Part shown: one piece after another, positions 48,353-57,361 of the stretch
Numbering within the stretch: the stretch's first letter is position 1
Layout: every line of letters starts with the position of its first letter
Notes under the pieces: model-generated
Told to the model about the DNA's origin: nothing
What the model saw: only the letters and a program-made list of their open reading frames with translations
Database searches by the model: none
Source: Desulfovibrio sp.
Lineage (GTDB): Bacteria > Desulfobacterota > Desulfovibrionia > Desulfovibrionales > Desulfovibrionaceae
Assembly (NCBI RefSeq): GCF_019422935.1
Contig: NZ_JAHZCJ010000010.1
Location: forward strand, 1 to 64,000
Direction: 5' to 3'
DNA: 64,000 bases
Program-made: the position numbers and the translations under genes

Positions 48353-49281
48353 GGATTGTTTCCCCTGGCGTTCCCGGTTGTCAAAAAGGGCTGCGGGTCA
48401 ACCGACTCGCCCTGAACCAGAAGCGAAAGATGCAGATGCGGCCCGGTAACGCGGCCCGTGGCCCCTACCAGCCCGATAACCTGCCCCTTGCGCACCCGAT
48501 CGCCATTTTGCACCAGTATTTCAGAGAGGTGCAAATACGCGGTGAACACCCCTTCGCCGTGATTGATGTACACTACATTACCAGAGAAGTACAAATTCCC
48601 CGTGAGGCCCACCTGCCCATCGGCGCAGGCAAGTACAGGCTGCCCCTGCGGGCCGCGCAGATCAAGGCCCTTGTGCACCCCGCGCGGCTGCCCGTTGAAC
48701 ACGCGTTTGAGGCCGTACAGGCTTGAAACATCACCGGGCACAGGCCGCACAAAGGGCAGCACCCAGAAGCGCTCGGGCAGGCGCTGGGCCAGGGCCTGGC
48801 GCACCAGCTCCCTGTCGGCCTTGATGCGCGCCATTTCCGCCGCCGGGGGATCAACATATTTTTTATCCACGTTCAGCTTCTGCATTGGGCGATCTTTGTC
48901 AAAAAAAGCAATCTTGCGCGCTACGGCGGGGGCATCCTTTCCATTGCCCGTGGAGATAGCAAGATCACGCGCGGATTCCTTTTCTTCCAGCGGCACGGGC
49001 AGCAGCATGACGGCCTGCCAGCGCGTTGCAGCGCCCGCAGCGGTATTGGCGCTCACCTGCTCGGCCCTGGCTTCGTAGGTTTTGCCCAGCCAGCGGAACG
49101 TAAAGGACTTTACGGGCATGTCGCTCACCGCCAGGGCGGGAAAGGCATCCCCTCTGGCTACGGATTCTGGCGCGTCAAGCGCGAGGGCTGGAGTGGGGGA
49201 CGGCGCAGCCAGAACGGCTGCAGGAACAAAAAGAAAAGCCCCCGCCAACAGAACCATGAGCATGCGCGTGAGCACAGACAT
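48349..49281 (-). CDS. M23-family (LytM) peptidase or endopeptidase-like protein
   Basis: An exported 310-residue protein with signal peptide MSVLTRMLMVLLAGAFLFVPAAVLAA. An N-terminal Ig-like region (SFTFRWLGKTYEA, LLPVPLEEKESARDLAI) is followed by the zinc peptidase domain: HKGLDLRG supplies the first His and Asp, YLHLS and GPHLHLSLL the remaining His. All expected LytM ligands are present, so it should cut peptidoglycan cross-links. It sits between xseA (1-bp overlap) and xseB (4-bp overlap), an unusual location for a cell-wall enzyme. Confidence 0.92.
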   Translation of the reverse strand: MSVLTRMLMVLLAGAFLFVPAAVLAAPSPTPALALDAPESVARGDAFPALAVSDMPVKSFTFRWLGKTYEARAEQVSANTAAGAATRWQAVMLLPVPLEEKESARDLAISTGNGKDAPAVARKIAFFDKDRPMQKLNVDKKYVDPPAAEMARIKADRELVRQALAQRLPERFWVLPFVRPVPGDVSSLYGLKRVFNGQPRGVHKGLDLRGPQGQPVLACADGQVGLTGNLYFSGNVVYINHGEGVFTAYLHLSEILVQNGDRVRKGQVIGLVGATGRVTGPHLHLSLLVQGESVDPQPFLTTGNARGNNP

Positions 49282-50798
49282 CAGCTATTCCGTCCTTGTT
49301 TTTTGGCAACCGGCAACGCAACTGTATCCGAGTCAGGCGCAACATCTGGCAGCACTTTGTTGACTACGGCGGCAAGGCTGCCATCCGCCAGCCGCACCGT
49401 GATGGCGCTGCCCGCAGGGGCCGACGTCACCGTGCGCAGCAGCCTGCCATCCGCACCATGCACAAGGGCATAGCCGCGCTTGAGGGGCGCGAGGGGGTTG
49501 GCGGCTGCCAGAGCAAATTCACATTTTTCCAGTTCGCGCCCGGTGCGGGCAAGCATTTCCTGCCCTGCCGACTGCAAGCGCTGATGCGCGGCATCATACA
49601 GATGCTCCTGCGCGGTCAGCATGCGCGGCATGGCAGCAGCCAGACTGGCAGAAAGAGCCTCTACCCTGCTGCCCAGTACATCCAGCCGTGAAGGGCTGAA
49701 GGCGGTTTGCAGGGCGCGCTCAAGCCTGTCGCGCCGGGCCTCCGTGGTATCGAGCCACTGGCGCGCGGCCCTGTGCAAGGAACGGTTCAGGCCGTCAAGC
49801 TGTTCTGCAAGCCGGGCCTGATGCCGCATGGGCGAAAACCAGCGCAGGGCGTTTTCAAACTGGGCAAGGCTTTGCCCCGCTGTTTCCAGCCGCCGCCGCG
49901 CGGCGCGCACAAGGGCGGCCTCCGCCTCGTCAATCTTTTGCATCAGTTCGGCCCGCGCGGGCCAGAGCAGTTGCGCCGCATGCGAGGGCGTTGCCGCGCG
50001 CAGGTCTGCCGTCATGTCGGCAAGGGTAACGTCCACCTCATGCCCGATGCCCGCCAGCACCGGCAGGCGCGACTCAAACACTGCCTCGGCCACAGCTTCT
50101 TCATTAAAGGCCCACAAATCTTCCAGCGAACCGCCGCCGCGCACCAGCACAACGGCCTGCGCCCAGCCCTGCGCATTGGCCTCGTGCAGCGCCCGTACAA
50201 TGGAGGGAGCAGCATCCGCCCCCTGCACCAGAGCCGGGAACAGACGAATGCGCGCCCCGCTGCCCCGGCTGGCCGCAAGCTCCATAAAATCATGGATTGC
50301 CGCGCCCGTTGGGGAGGTGATAAGGGCCACGCGCTGCGGATCATACGGCAGGGGCCGTTTGCGCTCATGGCTGAAATAGCCCAGAGCTGCCAGCTTGCGC
50401 TTGCTGGCCTCAAAGGCCTGCGCAAGCAAGCCCTCGCCCGCTGGCTGCACCAGTTCCACGGCAAGCTGATACTGCCCGCGCGGCGCGTACAGGGTGATGC
50501 GCCCCGCGCAGAGCACATCCAGCCCGTTGCGCAAAAGCTCCAGCGGCGAAGGACGCGGCGCGTCAAAAACCTCGCCTGTCAGCGGATCAAAACCCTGGTT
50601 GTTCTGCCGCTGCATGTGCCTGAACCACACGCACTGCAACTGCGCATCGGCATCCTTGAGGGTAAAATAGACGTGCCCGGAGCCGGGACGGGTCAGGTTG
50701 GTCACCTCGCCCCGCACCCAGACAAAGGGGAAACGTCCCTCAAGGGTTTTGCGCAGCTGTTCCGTGAGTTCACGGACAGACAGTATGGCTTCCTGCAT
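49281..50798 (-). CDS. xseA: Exodeoxyribonuclease VII large subunit
   Basis: Catalytic subunit of exonuclease VII. The 505 residues hold an N-terminal OB-fold (SVRELTEQLRKTLEGRFPFVWVRGEVTNL, then SGHVYFTLKD), the catalytic region RVALITSPTGAAIHDFM through LVRGGGSLEDLWAFNEE, GIGHEVDVTLADMTADLRAATPSHAA, a long helical part, and the C-terminal PLKRGYALV barrel strand. It starts 133 bp after proS, beyond a terminator hairpin, so it probably has its own promoter. Confidence 0.97.
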   Translation of the reverse strand: MQEAILSVRELTEQLRKTLEGRFPFVWVRGEVTNLTRPGSGHVYFTLKDADAQLQCVWFRHMQRQNNQGFDPLTGEVFDAPRPSPLELLRNGLDVLCAGRITLYAPRGQYQLAVELVQPAGEGLLAQAFEASKRKLAALGYFSHERKRPLPYDPQRVALITSPTGAAIHDFMELAASRGSGARIRLFPALVQGADAAPSIVRALHEANAQGWAQAVVLVRGGGSLEDLWAFNEEAVAEAVFESRLPVLAGIGHEVDVTLADMTADLRAATPSHAAQLLWPARAELMQKIDEAEAALVRAARRRLETAGQSLAQFENALRWFSPMRHQARLAEQLDGLNRSLHRAARQWLDTTEARRDRLERALQTAFSPSRLDVLGSRVEALSASLAAAMPRMLTAQEHLYDAAHQRLQSAGQEMLARTGRELEKCEFALAAANPLAPLKRGYALVHGADGRLLRTVTSAPAGSAITVRLADGSLAAVVNKVLPDVAPDSDTVALPVAKKQGRNS

Positions 50799-50823
50799 GG
50801 TGCTCCGTGTCAGGTTATCTATC

Positions 50824-50874
50824 TGAAAAAAAGCTTTTTTGTCGTAAAAGGGGCACTGACAGTGCCCCTTTTAC
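50824..50874 (-). terminator. Terminator of ispG-proS
   Basis: A 14-bp perfect stem (50844-50857 with 50861-50874) with a 3-nt loop. On the minus strand a T-rich stretch follows (AAAAAAGCTTTTTTT around 50824-50840). It lies about 60 bp past the proS stop and upstream of xseA. Confidence 0.85.
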
Positions 50875-50931
50875 ATTACCTCAACCTATAACAAACCCTC
50901 AGACCGAGGCGTGAATTAGTTAGGAACAGCC

Positions 50932-52662
50932 CTAGCCCTGCTGCTGCGCCCACCCCTCGCGAACCTTGGCGGCCCAGGCGGAAAAGGCTTCAGCCATGGC
51001 ATCGGCGGGCAGTTCGCCCTTTTCACCGCTGCGGCGATCCTTGCATTCCACAATGCCCTTGGCAAGGCCCTTGCCGCCCACCACGAGCTGCATGGGAATA
51101 CCCAACAAGTCCGCATCCTTGAACTTGACGCCGGGGCGTTCGTCGCGGTCGTCCATGAGCACGTCCACGCCCATATCCTTGAGCATGGCGTAGATCTGCT
51201 CGACCTTGGCGTTGACCTCGTCGTTGCGCGGGTCAAGGTTCAGCAGGATGCAGTCGTAAGGAGCCAGCGGCGGCGGGAACACAATGCCGTGCTCGTCGTT
51301 GTTCTGCTCGATGGCGGCGGCGGCCACACGGGAAACGCCGATGCCGTAGCAGCCCATGATCATGATCTGTTCCTTGCCGTTTTCGTCAAGAAAGGCGGCA
51401 TGCATGGCATCGCTGTATTTGCGGCCAAGCATGAACACGTGACCCACTTCGATGCCGCGCGTAAGCTCAATGCGGCCACCGCAGCGGGGGCATGTGTCTT
51501 CAGGCGTGATGGCGCGCAGGTCGGCCCAGGCGGTCACCGTGGCGTCGCGCTTGAGGTCAACGTGCACAAGGTGGGCATCGCCAGCGTTGGCGCCCACCAC
51601 GTAATCTGTGGCGCCTTGCAGTTCTGCATCGGCGTAGACCGGGATTTCCAGCCCCACAGGCCCGGCAAAACCCACAGGGGCCTTGGTGATCTGCTGCACG
51701 GTGGCGGCGTCGGCCATGAGCACATCCTGCGCGCTGAGCAGATTCTTGAGCTTGATGTCGTTCACTTCGCGGTCGCCGCGCACCAGCACGGCCACGGGCT
51801 TGCCGTCCACCTTGAAGAGCATGGTCTTGACCACGGAGGTTGCGGGCACGCCCAGCAGGGCCGCCACTTCTTCCACCGTGTGGGCGTTGGGGGTGGCTAC
51901 CTTCTCCGCCGGAGCGCAGGTCTCCGTGCAGGGTTTGCCGTTCCAGACTACCTCGGCGCGCTCCACGTTGGCCGCGTAGTCGCAGTGATGGCAAAAGGCG
52001 ATGGTGTCTTCGCCCGTTTCGGCCAGCACCATGAATTCGTGCGAGAAGTTGCCGCCGATGGAGCCGGAGTCGGCCTCCACAGGGCGGAACTTGAGCCCAA
52101 GGCGCTGAAAAATACGCTTGTAGGCCGCGTGGCAGGCCCAGTAGTTCTGCTGCGCGCCTTCTTCCGTGGCGTCAAAGGAATAGCCGTCCTTCATGATAAA
52201 TTCGCGCCCGCGCATGAGGCCGAAACGGGGGCGGATTTCATCGCGGAACTTGGTCTGAATCTGGTACAGACGCACGGGAAGCTGACGGTAAGAGCGCACT
52301 TCGCCGCGCACGAGGTCGGTGATGACTTCTTCATGCGTGGGGCCAAGGCAGTATTCGCGCTCGTTGCGATCCTTGAAGCGCAGCAGTTCCTTGCCGTAAT
52401 GCTCCCAGCGGCCCGATTCTTTCCACAGGTCGGCGGGCTGCACCATGGGCATGAGCAGTTCTTCAAAGTAGGCGACGGCCATTTCTTCGCGCACGACGCG
52501 GCTTATTTTTTCAATCACCTTCAGGCCCAGCGGCAGATAGGTGTACATGCCCGAGGTAAGCCTGCGCACCATACCGGCGCGCAGCAAAAGCTTGTGGCTG
52601 ATTACCTCGGCATCCGCCGGAGATTCCTTGAGGGTGGGAATATAGCAGTTGCTGAAACGCAT
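50932..52662 (-). CDS. proS: Prolyl-tRNA synthetase (bacterial type, with editing domain)
   Basis: Charges tRNA-Pro. The class II core shows motif 1 around [13 protein letters not shown], motif 2 [23 protein letters not shown] and motif 3 [13 protein letters not shown]. Between motifs 2 and 3 lies the INS editing insertion (about 225-390; [26 protein letters not shown]). The anticodon-binding domain follows. The 576 residues match the bacterial ProS form. The start overlaps the ispG stop by one base (TAATG), indicating coupling. Confidence 0.97.
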   Translation of the reverse strand: MRFSNCYIPTLKESPADAEVISHKLLLRAGMVRRLTSGMYTYLPLGLKVIEKISRVVREEMAVAYFEELLMPMVQPADLWKESGRWEHYGKELLRFKDRNEREYCLGPTHEEVITDLVRGEVRSYRQLPVRLYQIQTKFRDEIRPRFGLMRGREFIMKDGYSFDATEEGAQQNYWACHAAYKRIFQRLGLKFRPVEADSGSIGGNFSHEFMVLAETGEDTIAFCHHCDYAANVERAEVVWNGKPCTETCAPAEKVATPNAHTVEEVAALLGVPATSVVKTMLFKVDGKPVAVLVRGDREVNDIKLKNLLSAQDVLMADAATVQQITKAPVGFAGPVGLEIPVYADAELQGATDYVVGANAGDAHLVHVDLKRDATVTAWADLRAITPEDTCPRCGGRIELTRGIEVGHVFMLGRKYSDAMHAAFLDENGKEQIMIMGCYGIGVSRVAAAAIEQNNDEHGIVFPPPLAPYDCILLNLDPRNDEVNAKVEQIYAMLKDMGVDVLMDDRDERPGVKFKDADLLGIPMQLVVGGKGLAKGIVECKDRRSGEKGELPADAMAEAFSAWAAKVREGWAQQQG

Positions 52663-53735
52663 TACTGTGATTCCTTTTCGTTGAGCAGTTGTTGCAGTTC
52701 TTCCATAAAAGCCGCCAGCAGGGCCTCCTGCCCTTTGACCGAGCGGATGACCTCGCCCTTGCGAAATATGATGCCCTTGTCGCGCCCGCCCGCAACGCCC
52801 AGATCGGCCTCGCGGGCCTCGCCCGGCCCGTTGACCACGCAGCCCATGACCGCCACCTTGATGTCGGCCTTGGAGGTGGCTAAGCGGTCTTCCACCGCGC
52901 GTGCCAGCGAAAACAGGTCAATCTCCGTGCGCCCGCAGGTGGGGCACGAGATGATTTCCGGCCCGCGCGAGCGCAGGCCAAGGGCGCGCAATATTTCCCA
53001 CGCCACGGTTACTTCTTCCACCGGGTCGGCGGTGAGGGAAACGCGCAGGGTGTCGCCAATGCCCTCGTGCAGCAGAATACCAAGCCCCACGGCAGATTTT
53101 ACCGTGCCGCGCATGAGGCCCCCGGCCTCGGTAACGCCGATGTGCAGGGGGTAGTCGCAAGCTTCGGCAAGCTTGCGGTAGGAGGCAATGGTATCAAGCA
53201 CAGAGGAGGACTTGAGCGAAATTTTGGTATCGTAAAAACCGCGCGCCTCAAGCATGCGCACATGGGTGAGAGCGCTTTCCACCAGCGCCTCGGGGCAGGG
53301 GCCGCCGTACTGCTGGAGCAGGCGCTTTTCCACCGAGCCGGAGTTTACCCCAACGCGAATGACCGCCCCGTGGGCCTTGGCGGCATCCACCACGCGGTCC
53401 ACGTGCTCCTTGGGGCCGATATTGCCGGGGTTGATGCGCAGGCCTTCAAGCCCGGCCTCCAGCGAGGCCACGGCAAGGCGGTAATCAAAATGTATGTCCG
53501 CTATGAGCGGCAGGCGCGTACCCGCGCGGATGGCGGGCAGGGCCGCAACGGCAGCCTCGTCCGGCACAGCCACGCGCACGGCCTCGCAGCCGCGCGCCTC
53601 AAGCCGCGCAATCTGCGCAAGCGTTGCCTCGGCATCGCGTGTGTCGGTATTGGTCATGCTCTGCACCATAACAGGCGCACCGCCGCCAATGGAAAGCCCG
53701 CCCAGACGGATGGCGCGGGTTGTGTGCTTTTGCAT
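52662..53735 (-). CDS. ispG: 4-hydroxy-3-methylbut-2-en-1-yl diphosphate synthase IspG (GcpE)
   Basis: [4Fe-4S] enzyme of the MEP pathway, reducing MEcPP to HMBPP. The 357-residue protein has [13 protein letters not shown] near residue 22, [20 protein letters not shown] and, for the cluster, [11 protein letters not shown] and [15 protein letters not shown]. The start MQKHTTRAI at 53735 is preceded by GAGGGAAG; an in-frame start 14 codons upstream has no site. It is coupled to proS and lies near ispA and dxs of the same pathway. Confidence 0.97.
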   Translation of the reverse strand: MQKHTTRAIRLGGLSIGGGAPVMVQSMTNTDTRDAEATLAQIARLEARGCEAVRVAVPDEAAVAALPAIRAGTRLPLIADIHFDYRLAVASLEAGLEGLRINPGNIGPKEHVDRVVDAAKAHGAVIRVGVNSGSVEKRLLQQYGGPCPEALVESALTHVRMLEARGFYDTKISLKSSSVLDTIASYRKLAEACDYPLHIGVTEAGGLMRGTVKSAVGLGILLHEGIGDTLRVSLTADPVEEVTVAWEILRALGLRSRGPEIISCPTCGRTEIDLFSLARAVEDRLATSKADIKVAVMGCVVNGPGEAREADLGVAGGRDKGIIFRKGEVIRSVKGQEALLAAFMEELQQLLNEKESQ

Positions 53736-54166
53736 GCTTCCCTCACAAAAACGAGTGGAGCCACGGGCTAAAGCCACGGCACTCCGTAAACGAGTCTTCT
53801 ATGCTATTTCCCCCTGCAAGCCAAGTGCGCGCAGCACGAGCCGCGCTGTGGGTTTTGCGGCAAGCCTTGCCGCATGTATCGAGTTTCTGTGCCGCACAAA
53901 CCCCATTTGGACAGCCTGAGAGTAAGCGACCATTGGGCAAATGGATATCTGGAACGTGTCTTGCAAAGTTTTAAAAAAAGGCCTCAGGCTGACGTTTTTT
54001 CCGTCAGCACTCAAGTTGACGGCCATTGTGACGATAAGACTATGGTAAGAGCAGTTCCGCTGGGCTGTGGGCAATAGCCCCTGGCAAGCGAGGAATTATC
54101 CCGCCTGGGATCTATCGGGATCACGGCGCGAGGAGCTGCATCAGAGCAATTTCACTCGGGGTTTGT
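53736..54166. other. Divergent non-coding region between ispG and the FlgO-like operon
   Basis: No gene is supported. A 7-bp stem with a T-rich loop (53988-53994 with 54002-54008) and a GGGCT/AGCCC hairpin (about 54062-54080) are present. A TTGACG hexamer at about 54016-54021 could serve as a -35 toward the plus strand, but no good -10 follows at 16-18 bp. I see no tRNA or known riboswitch. Confidence 0.45.
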
Positions 54167-54841
54167 ATGCATATAATGCCGCGTCTTCTTATGCTTTGCG
54201 CACTTTTGCTGCCGCTCTTTTCCGGCTGTAGCAAAAGCGGGCCTTCCGCGCTTTCGCCCGGCTATACGGACGCCGTGGAGCTGAAGCTCAAAAGCCGCGA
54301 ACTGGCCGAGCAGATGCTTGCCACCATGCCCAACGATGCCATTCAGGGCTTTGTGGCCATGCCCACGGCCTTTGTGAACCAGAACAATACCTCGCAAAGC
54401 TCGCCCATGGGCAGGCTGATGGCTGAATCGCTGTTTTATGAATTCAACCAGCGGGGCTTTCCCACGCGCGAATACAGGCTGAACGGGGCCATCAACGTTC
54501 AGGGCGGGCGTGATGACCTTGCACTTGCCGCCAACCAGATGGTGTCAACCACCGGGCAAAAATGGGCCGCGCTTGTTGTGGGCACCTATTATGTGGATAA
54601 GGACGCAACCTTTATCAACGCCCGGCTGGTGCGCGCCAGCGATGGCCTTGTGATGCGCACGGGCCAGCTTGTACTGGTGAATACCCCCATTGTGACACGC
54701 ATGGCCGAGGCCGATGCGCCCCCGCCAGTAAAGGCCACGGCCAGCAGTTCAAGCGCCCCAGCCAAACCTGCCCCAACTTCGCTCTATACGCCTGCCAGCA
54801 GCATCAGCAGCGGCACGCTTGTAATCAAACAAGGCCGGTAA
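54167..54841 (+). CDS. FlgO-like outer-membrane lipoprotein
   Basis: A 224-residue protein with a lipoprotein signal (MHIMPRLLMLCALLLPLFSGC). The domain from about 45 to 180 resembles FlgO: a helix SRELAEQMLA, then FVNQNNTSQSSPMGRLMAESLFYEFNQRGF and WAALVVGTYYVDKDATFINARLVRASDGLVMRTG. FlgO of Vibrio is an outer-membrane protein needed for flagellar function. The Ala/Pro/Ser-rich tail looks disordered. The start may be this ATG or one three codons later. It is the first of three short-spaced genes and has a paralogue two genes downstream. Confidence 0.72.
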   Translation: MHIMPRLLMLCALLLPLFSGCSKSGPSALSPGYTDAVELKLKSRELAEQMLATMPNDAIQGFVAMPTAFVNQNNTSQSSPMGRLMAESLFYEFNQRGFPTREYRLNGAINVQGGRDDLALAANQMVSTTGQKWAALVVGTYYVDKDATFINARLVRASDGLVMRTGQLVLVNTPIVTRMAEADAPPPVKATASSSSAPAKPAPTSLYTPASSISSGTLVIKQGR

Positions 54842-54854
54842 TGCCGGAATTGCC

Positions 54855-55208
54855 ATGAAAAAAACGTTGAACAACATCTGCGCACTTTGCCTTATGGCCG
54901 CATGCGGCCTACCCCTTGCGGCACTGCCAGCCAGCGCGCTGGCCGACAGCATGTCGTCATACAGCGGGCAGGGCAATGACGCCCAGGCAAAGCGCGAGGC
55001 AAATGAACGGGCCAATTATCTTTCTAAAGCCAACGAGCACAGCCTGGCCTATCTTGGTCAGGCTCGTCAGTTCCGCGAACAGGGGCGCTATGAACTTGCG
55101 CGGCAGCGCTATCTCCAGGCCCTTTCCATCTGTGCCGACGACCAGACCCTTGGTATTATAAAGAGGGAGCTGGACGGCGTTGAACTGCTTTTGCGCACCA
55201 TGCGCTGA
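54855..55208 (+). CDS. Small exported TPR-like protein
   Basis: A 117-residue protein with a signal peptide (MKKTLNNICALCLMAACGLPLAALPASALAD). The mature part is helical, and HSLAYLGQARQFREQGRYELARQRYLQALSICADDQ reads as one and a half tetratricopeptide-like units (consensus-like A, G, Y, A, Y, A positions). It probably acts in the periplasm as an adaptor. It starts 13 bp after the first FlgO-like gene and ends 8 bp before the second, so the three are one operon. Confidence 0.78.
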   Translation: MKKTLNNICALCLMAACGLPLAALPASALADSMSSYSGQGNDAQAKREANERANYLSKANEHSLAYLGQARQFREQGRYELARQRYLQALSICADDQTLGIIKRELDGVELLLRTMR

Positions 55209-55216
55209 GGATCGAC

Positions 55217-55825
55217 ATGAACCGTTTTTTCATTACCATTCTTGTGCTTGCGGCCCTGCTCTTTCCGCTCACGGCGGCGGCAGCCGGAAACGTGCCCACT
55301 GCTGCCGTAAGCATTGCCAAGCAGCTTGACGAACAGATCATGATGCGCTTTTCGGGCGATAGTCAGGACATGAGCCGCAAAGACCGCGAAGCCCTTGCCC
55401 GCGCCCGCATCATGATCATGGGCACCACCCCGGTCAACATCAACAATCTGGACGAAGCCTCGCCCTTGGCGCGCCAGATGACGGAAGAAATCTCCCGCTG
55501 GCTCATCAGTGCGGGCTACCGCTTTCAGGAACTGCGCAAGGGGCGCGATATCCGCTTTGACAAACTCAAGGGCGAATTTATCCTGACGCGCGACGTGCGC
55601 CAGCTTGCCAGCCCCAGCGGCACCAGTCAGGCCATACTGGCGGGCACCTATGTGACTACCAGCGAACAGGTGCGCTTCAGCATCCGGCTTATCCACACCT
55701 CAAGCAATGAGGTGCTGGCCATGGGCACGGCCACTGTGCCCATTACGGACGACCTGCGGCCCCTCGTGCGCGAGGCCCGGCCCGGCGACGGGCTTGCGCC
55801 CTCGGTGAGCACACGGCTTCAGTAG
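55217..55825 (+). CDS. FlgO-family exported protein
   Basis: A 202-residue protein with signal peptide MNRFFITILVLAALLFPLTAAAAG. The FlgO domain is clearer here than in the paralogue: IAKQLDEQIMMRF, then TPVNINNLDEASPLARQMTEEISRWLISAGYRFQELRKGRDI, EFILTRDVRQLA and a C-terminal AILAGTYVTTSEQVRFSIRLIHTSSNEVLAMGTATVP strand region. No lipobox is visible, so it may be periplasmic or associate with the lipoprotein paralogue. A GGATCGACATG start context is weak. A hairpin follows the stop. Confidence 0.78.
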   Translation: MNRFFITILVLAALLFPLTAAAAGNVPTAAVSIAKQLDEQIMMRFSGDSQDMSRKDREALARARIMIMGTTPVNINNLDEASPLARQMTEEISRWLISAGYRFQELRKGRDIRFDKLKGEFILTRDVRQLASPSGTSQAILAGTYVTTSEQVRFSIRLIHTSSNEVLAMGTATVPITDDLRPLVREARPGDGLAPSVSTRLQ

Positions 55826-55862
55826 CGTCCTTGCCTCATACGCGCTTTGCGTCTATAACATG

Positions 55863-55897
55863 CCCGCGCCTGTCTGCTTGACGGCGCGGGTTGCCTT
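55863..55897 (+). terminator. Possible terminator of the FlgO-like operon
   Basis: An 8-bp G+C stem (55863-55870 with 55883-55890), 12-nt loop, followed by TTGCCTT. It is 38 bp past the stop. The T-run is poor. Confidence 0.5.
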
Positions 55898-56055
55898 TGC
55901 GGCAGCCGCTGTTTTCAATAATTCCGCCGTGCCCGCCGGGGCAATAGCGTAACGATCCGTGAACCCGGGCCGCTGATTTTGCTGGCGGCCAATCCCGCGC
56001 GGGCACGCCGCCCACTGCGGGCTATACGCCTTTTTGCGCGCAGCAAGGAGACAAC

Positions 56056-57156
56056 ATGTCGCTCAGTATTGGTATTGTGGGCCTGCCCAACGTTGGCAAA
56101 TCCACCCTTTTCAACGCCCTGACCAAGGCCCAGAATGCCCAGGCCGCCAACTACCCCTTCTGCACCATTGAACCCAACAAGGCCACGGTGGCTGTGCCGG
56201 ACAAGCGGGTGGACGCCCTGACCGCCAAGGCCAAGCCCAAGAAGACCATTTACGCCAGTGTTGATTTTATCGACATTGCAGGTCTGGTACGCGGCGCAAG
56301 CAAGGGTGAAGGGCTGGGCAACCAGTTTTTGGGCAACATTCGCGAATGCGCGGCCATTGTGCATGTGGTGCGCTGCTTTGAGGATGAAAATATCACCCAC
56401 GTGGACGGCGGCGTTGATCCCCTGCGCGATGTGGACACCATTGAAACAGAACTGCTGCTGGCCGACCTGCAAAGCGTTGAAAAACGCCTGGACAAGCTGC
56501 AAAAGCTTGCCAAGTTTGACAAAAATGCCAAGACATCCGCAGAAATCATGCAGACCCTGCTGGCTCAGCTCAACGACGGCAAGCCCGCGCGGGGATTTGA
56601 CCTGCCTGATAACGAGAGCTTTTTGACCACATGGCGCGAACTTGGCCTGCTCACGGCCAAGCCCGTTATTTACTGCGCCAATGTGGATGAAGCCGCCGTT
56701 GCCGAGGGCAATGAATTTTCCGCCAAACTTGAAGCCTTTGCCAAGGAACGCCAGTCCGGCTTTGCGCGCATTTGCGCCAAGCTTGAAGAAGAACTGCAAG
56801 GCCTGCCCGATGAGGAACAGGCGGAACTGCTCTCCTCCTACGGCATTGATGAAAGCGGCCTTGTACGCATCATCCACACCGGCTACGCCACCCTTGGCCT
56901 GTATAGCTACTTTACGGCCGGGCCGGACGAAGTCCGCGCCTGGACCATCCATAAGGGCTGGAAGGCCCCGCAGGCCGCTGGCGTCATCCATACCGACTTT
57001 GAGCGCGGCTTTATCCGGGCCGAAGTAATCTCTTACGCCGACTACATGAGCCACGAAAGCGAAGCGGCTTGCCGCGCCGATGGCGTCTTGCGCGTGGAAG
57101 GCAAGGAATACGTGGTCAACGACGGCGACGTCATGCACTTCCTGTTCAACGTATAG
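56056..57156 (+). CDS. ychF: Ribosome-associated ATPase YchF
   Basis: Obg-family P-loop protein that prefers ATP and binds ribosomes. The 366 residues show G1 GLPNVGKS at 9-16, PFCTIEPN (G2), [17 protein letters not shown] (G3 region), and YCANVDE in place of the NKxD G4 of true GTPases, the family trait behind its ATP preference. The C-terminal TGS-type domain holds [16 protein letters not shown] and [18 protein letters not shown] precedes the ATG and a strong terminator follows. Confidence 0.97.
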   Translation: MSLSIGIVGLPNVGKSTLFNALTKAQNAQAANYPFCTIEPNKATVAVPDKRVDALTAKAKPKKTIYASVDFIDIAGLVRGASKGEGLGNQFLGNIRECAAIVHVVRCFEDENITHVDGGVDPLRDVDTIETELLLADLQSVEKRLDKLQKLAKFDKNAKTSAEIMQTLLAQLNDGKPARGFDLPDNESFLTTWRELGLLTAKPVIYCANVDEAAVAEGNEFSAKLEAFAKERQSGFARICAKLEEELQGLPDEEQAELLSSYGIDESGLVRIIHTGYATLGLYSYFTAGPDEVRAWTIHKGWKAPQAAGVIHTDFERGFIRAEVISYADYMSHESEAACRADGVLRVEGKEYVVNDGDVMHFLFNV

Positions 57157-57179
57157 TTTTTACCGCATATAAAAAGCTT

Positions 57180-57213
57180 AAAGGCTCTGTTCCTGTGGAA
57201 CAGAGCCTTTTTT
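57180..57213 (+). terminator. Terminator of ychF
   Basis: A 14-bp perfect stem (57180-57193 with 57197-57210) with a 3-nt loop, ending in six T residues, 24 bp after the ychF stop. Confidence 0.93.
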
Positions 57214-57220
57214 ATGACAA

Positions 57221-57252
57221 AAGCCGCCCGGAGCATCGGCTCCGGGCGGCTT
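57221..57252 (-). terminator. Terminator of ugd
   Basis: A 14-bp perfect stem (57221-57234 with 57239-57252) with a 4-nt loop. On the minus strand it runs into TTTTGTC. It lies about 110 bp past the ugd stop, back-to-back with the ychF terminator. Confidence 0.75.
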
Positions 57253-57361
57253 CAACCATTTCAAACTATCTACTGAGCATTTTTACAAGGGGCTGTTAAC
57301 ACCAGGAGTAATTTGTTCCCCGCCAAAGAAGGAAGCAAAAGAATCAAAGTGTTACCAGGCT

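Noticed and set aside
53760..54160. Possible small RNA (6S-like or similar) in the ispG/FlgO intergenic region
   Set aside because: Only short hairpins are visible, with no long rod-like fold, promoter plus terminator pair, or known motif. I could not support an RNA gene.
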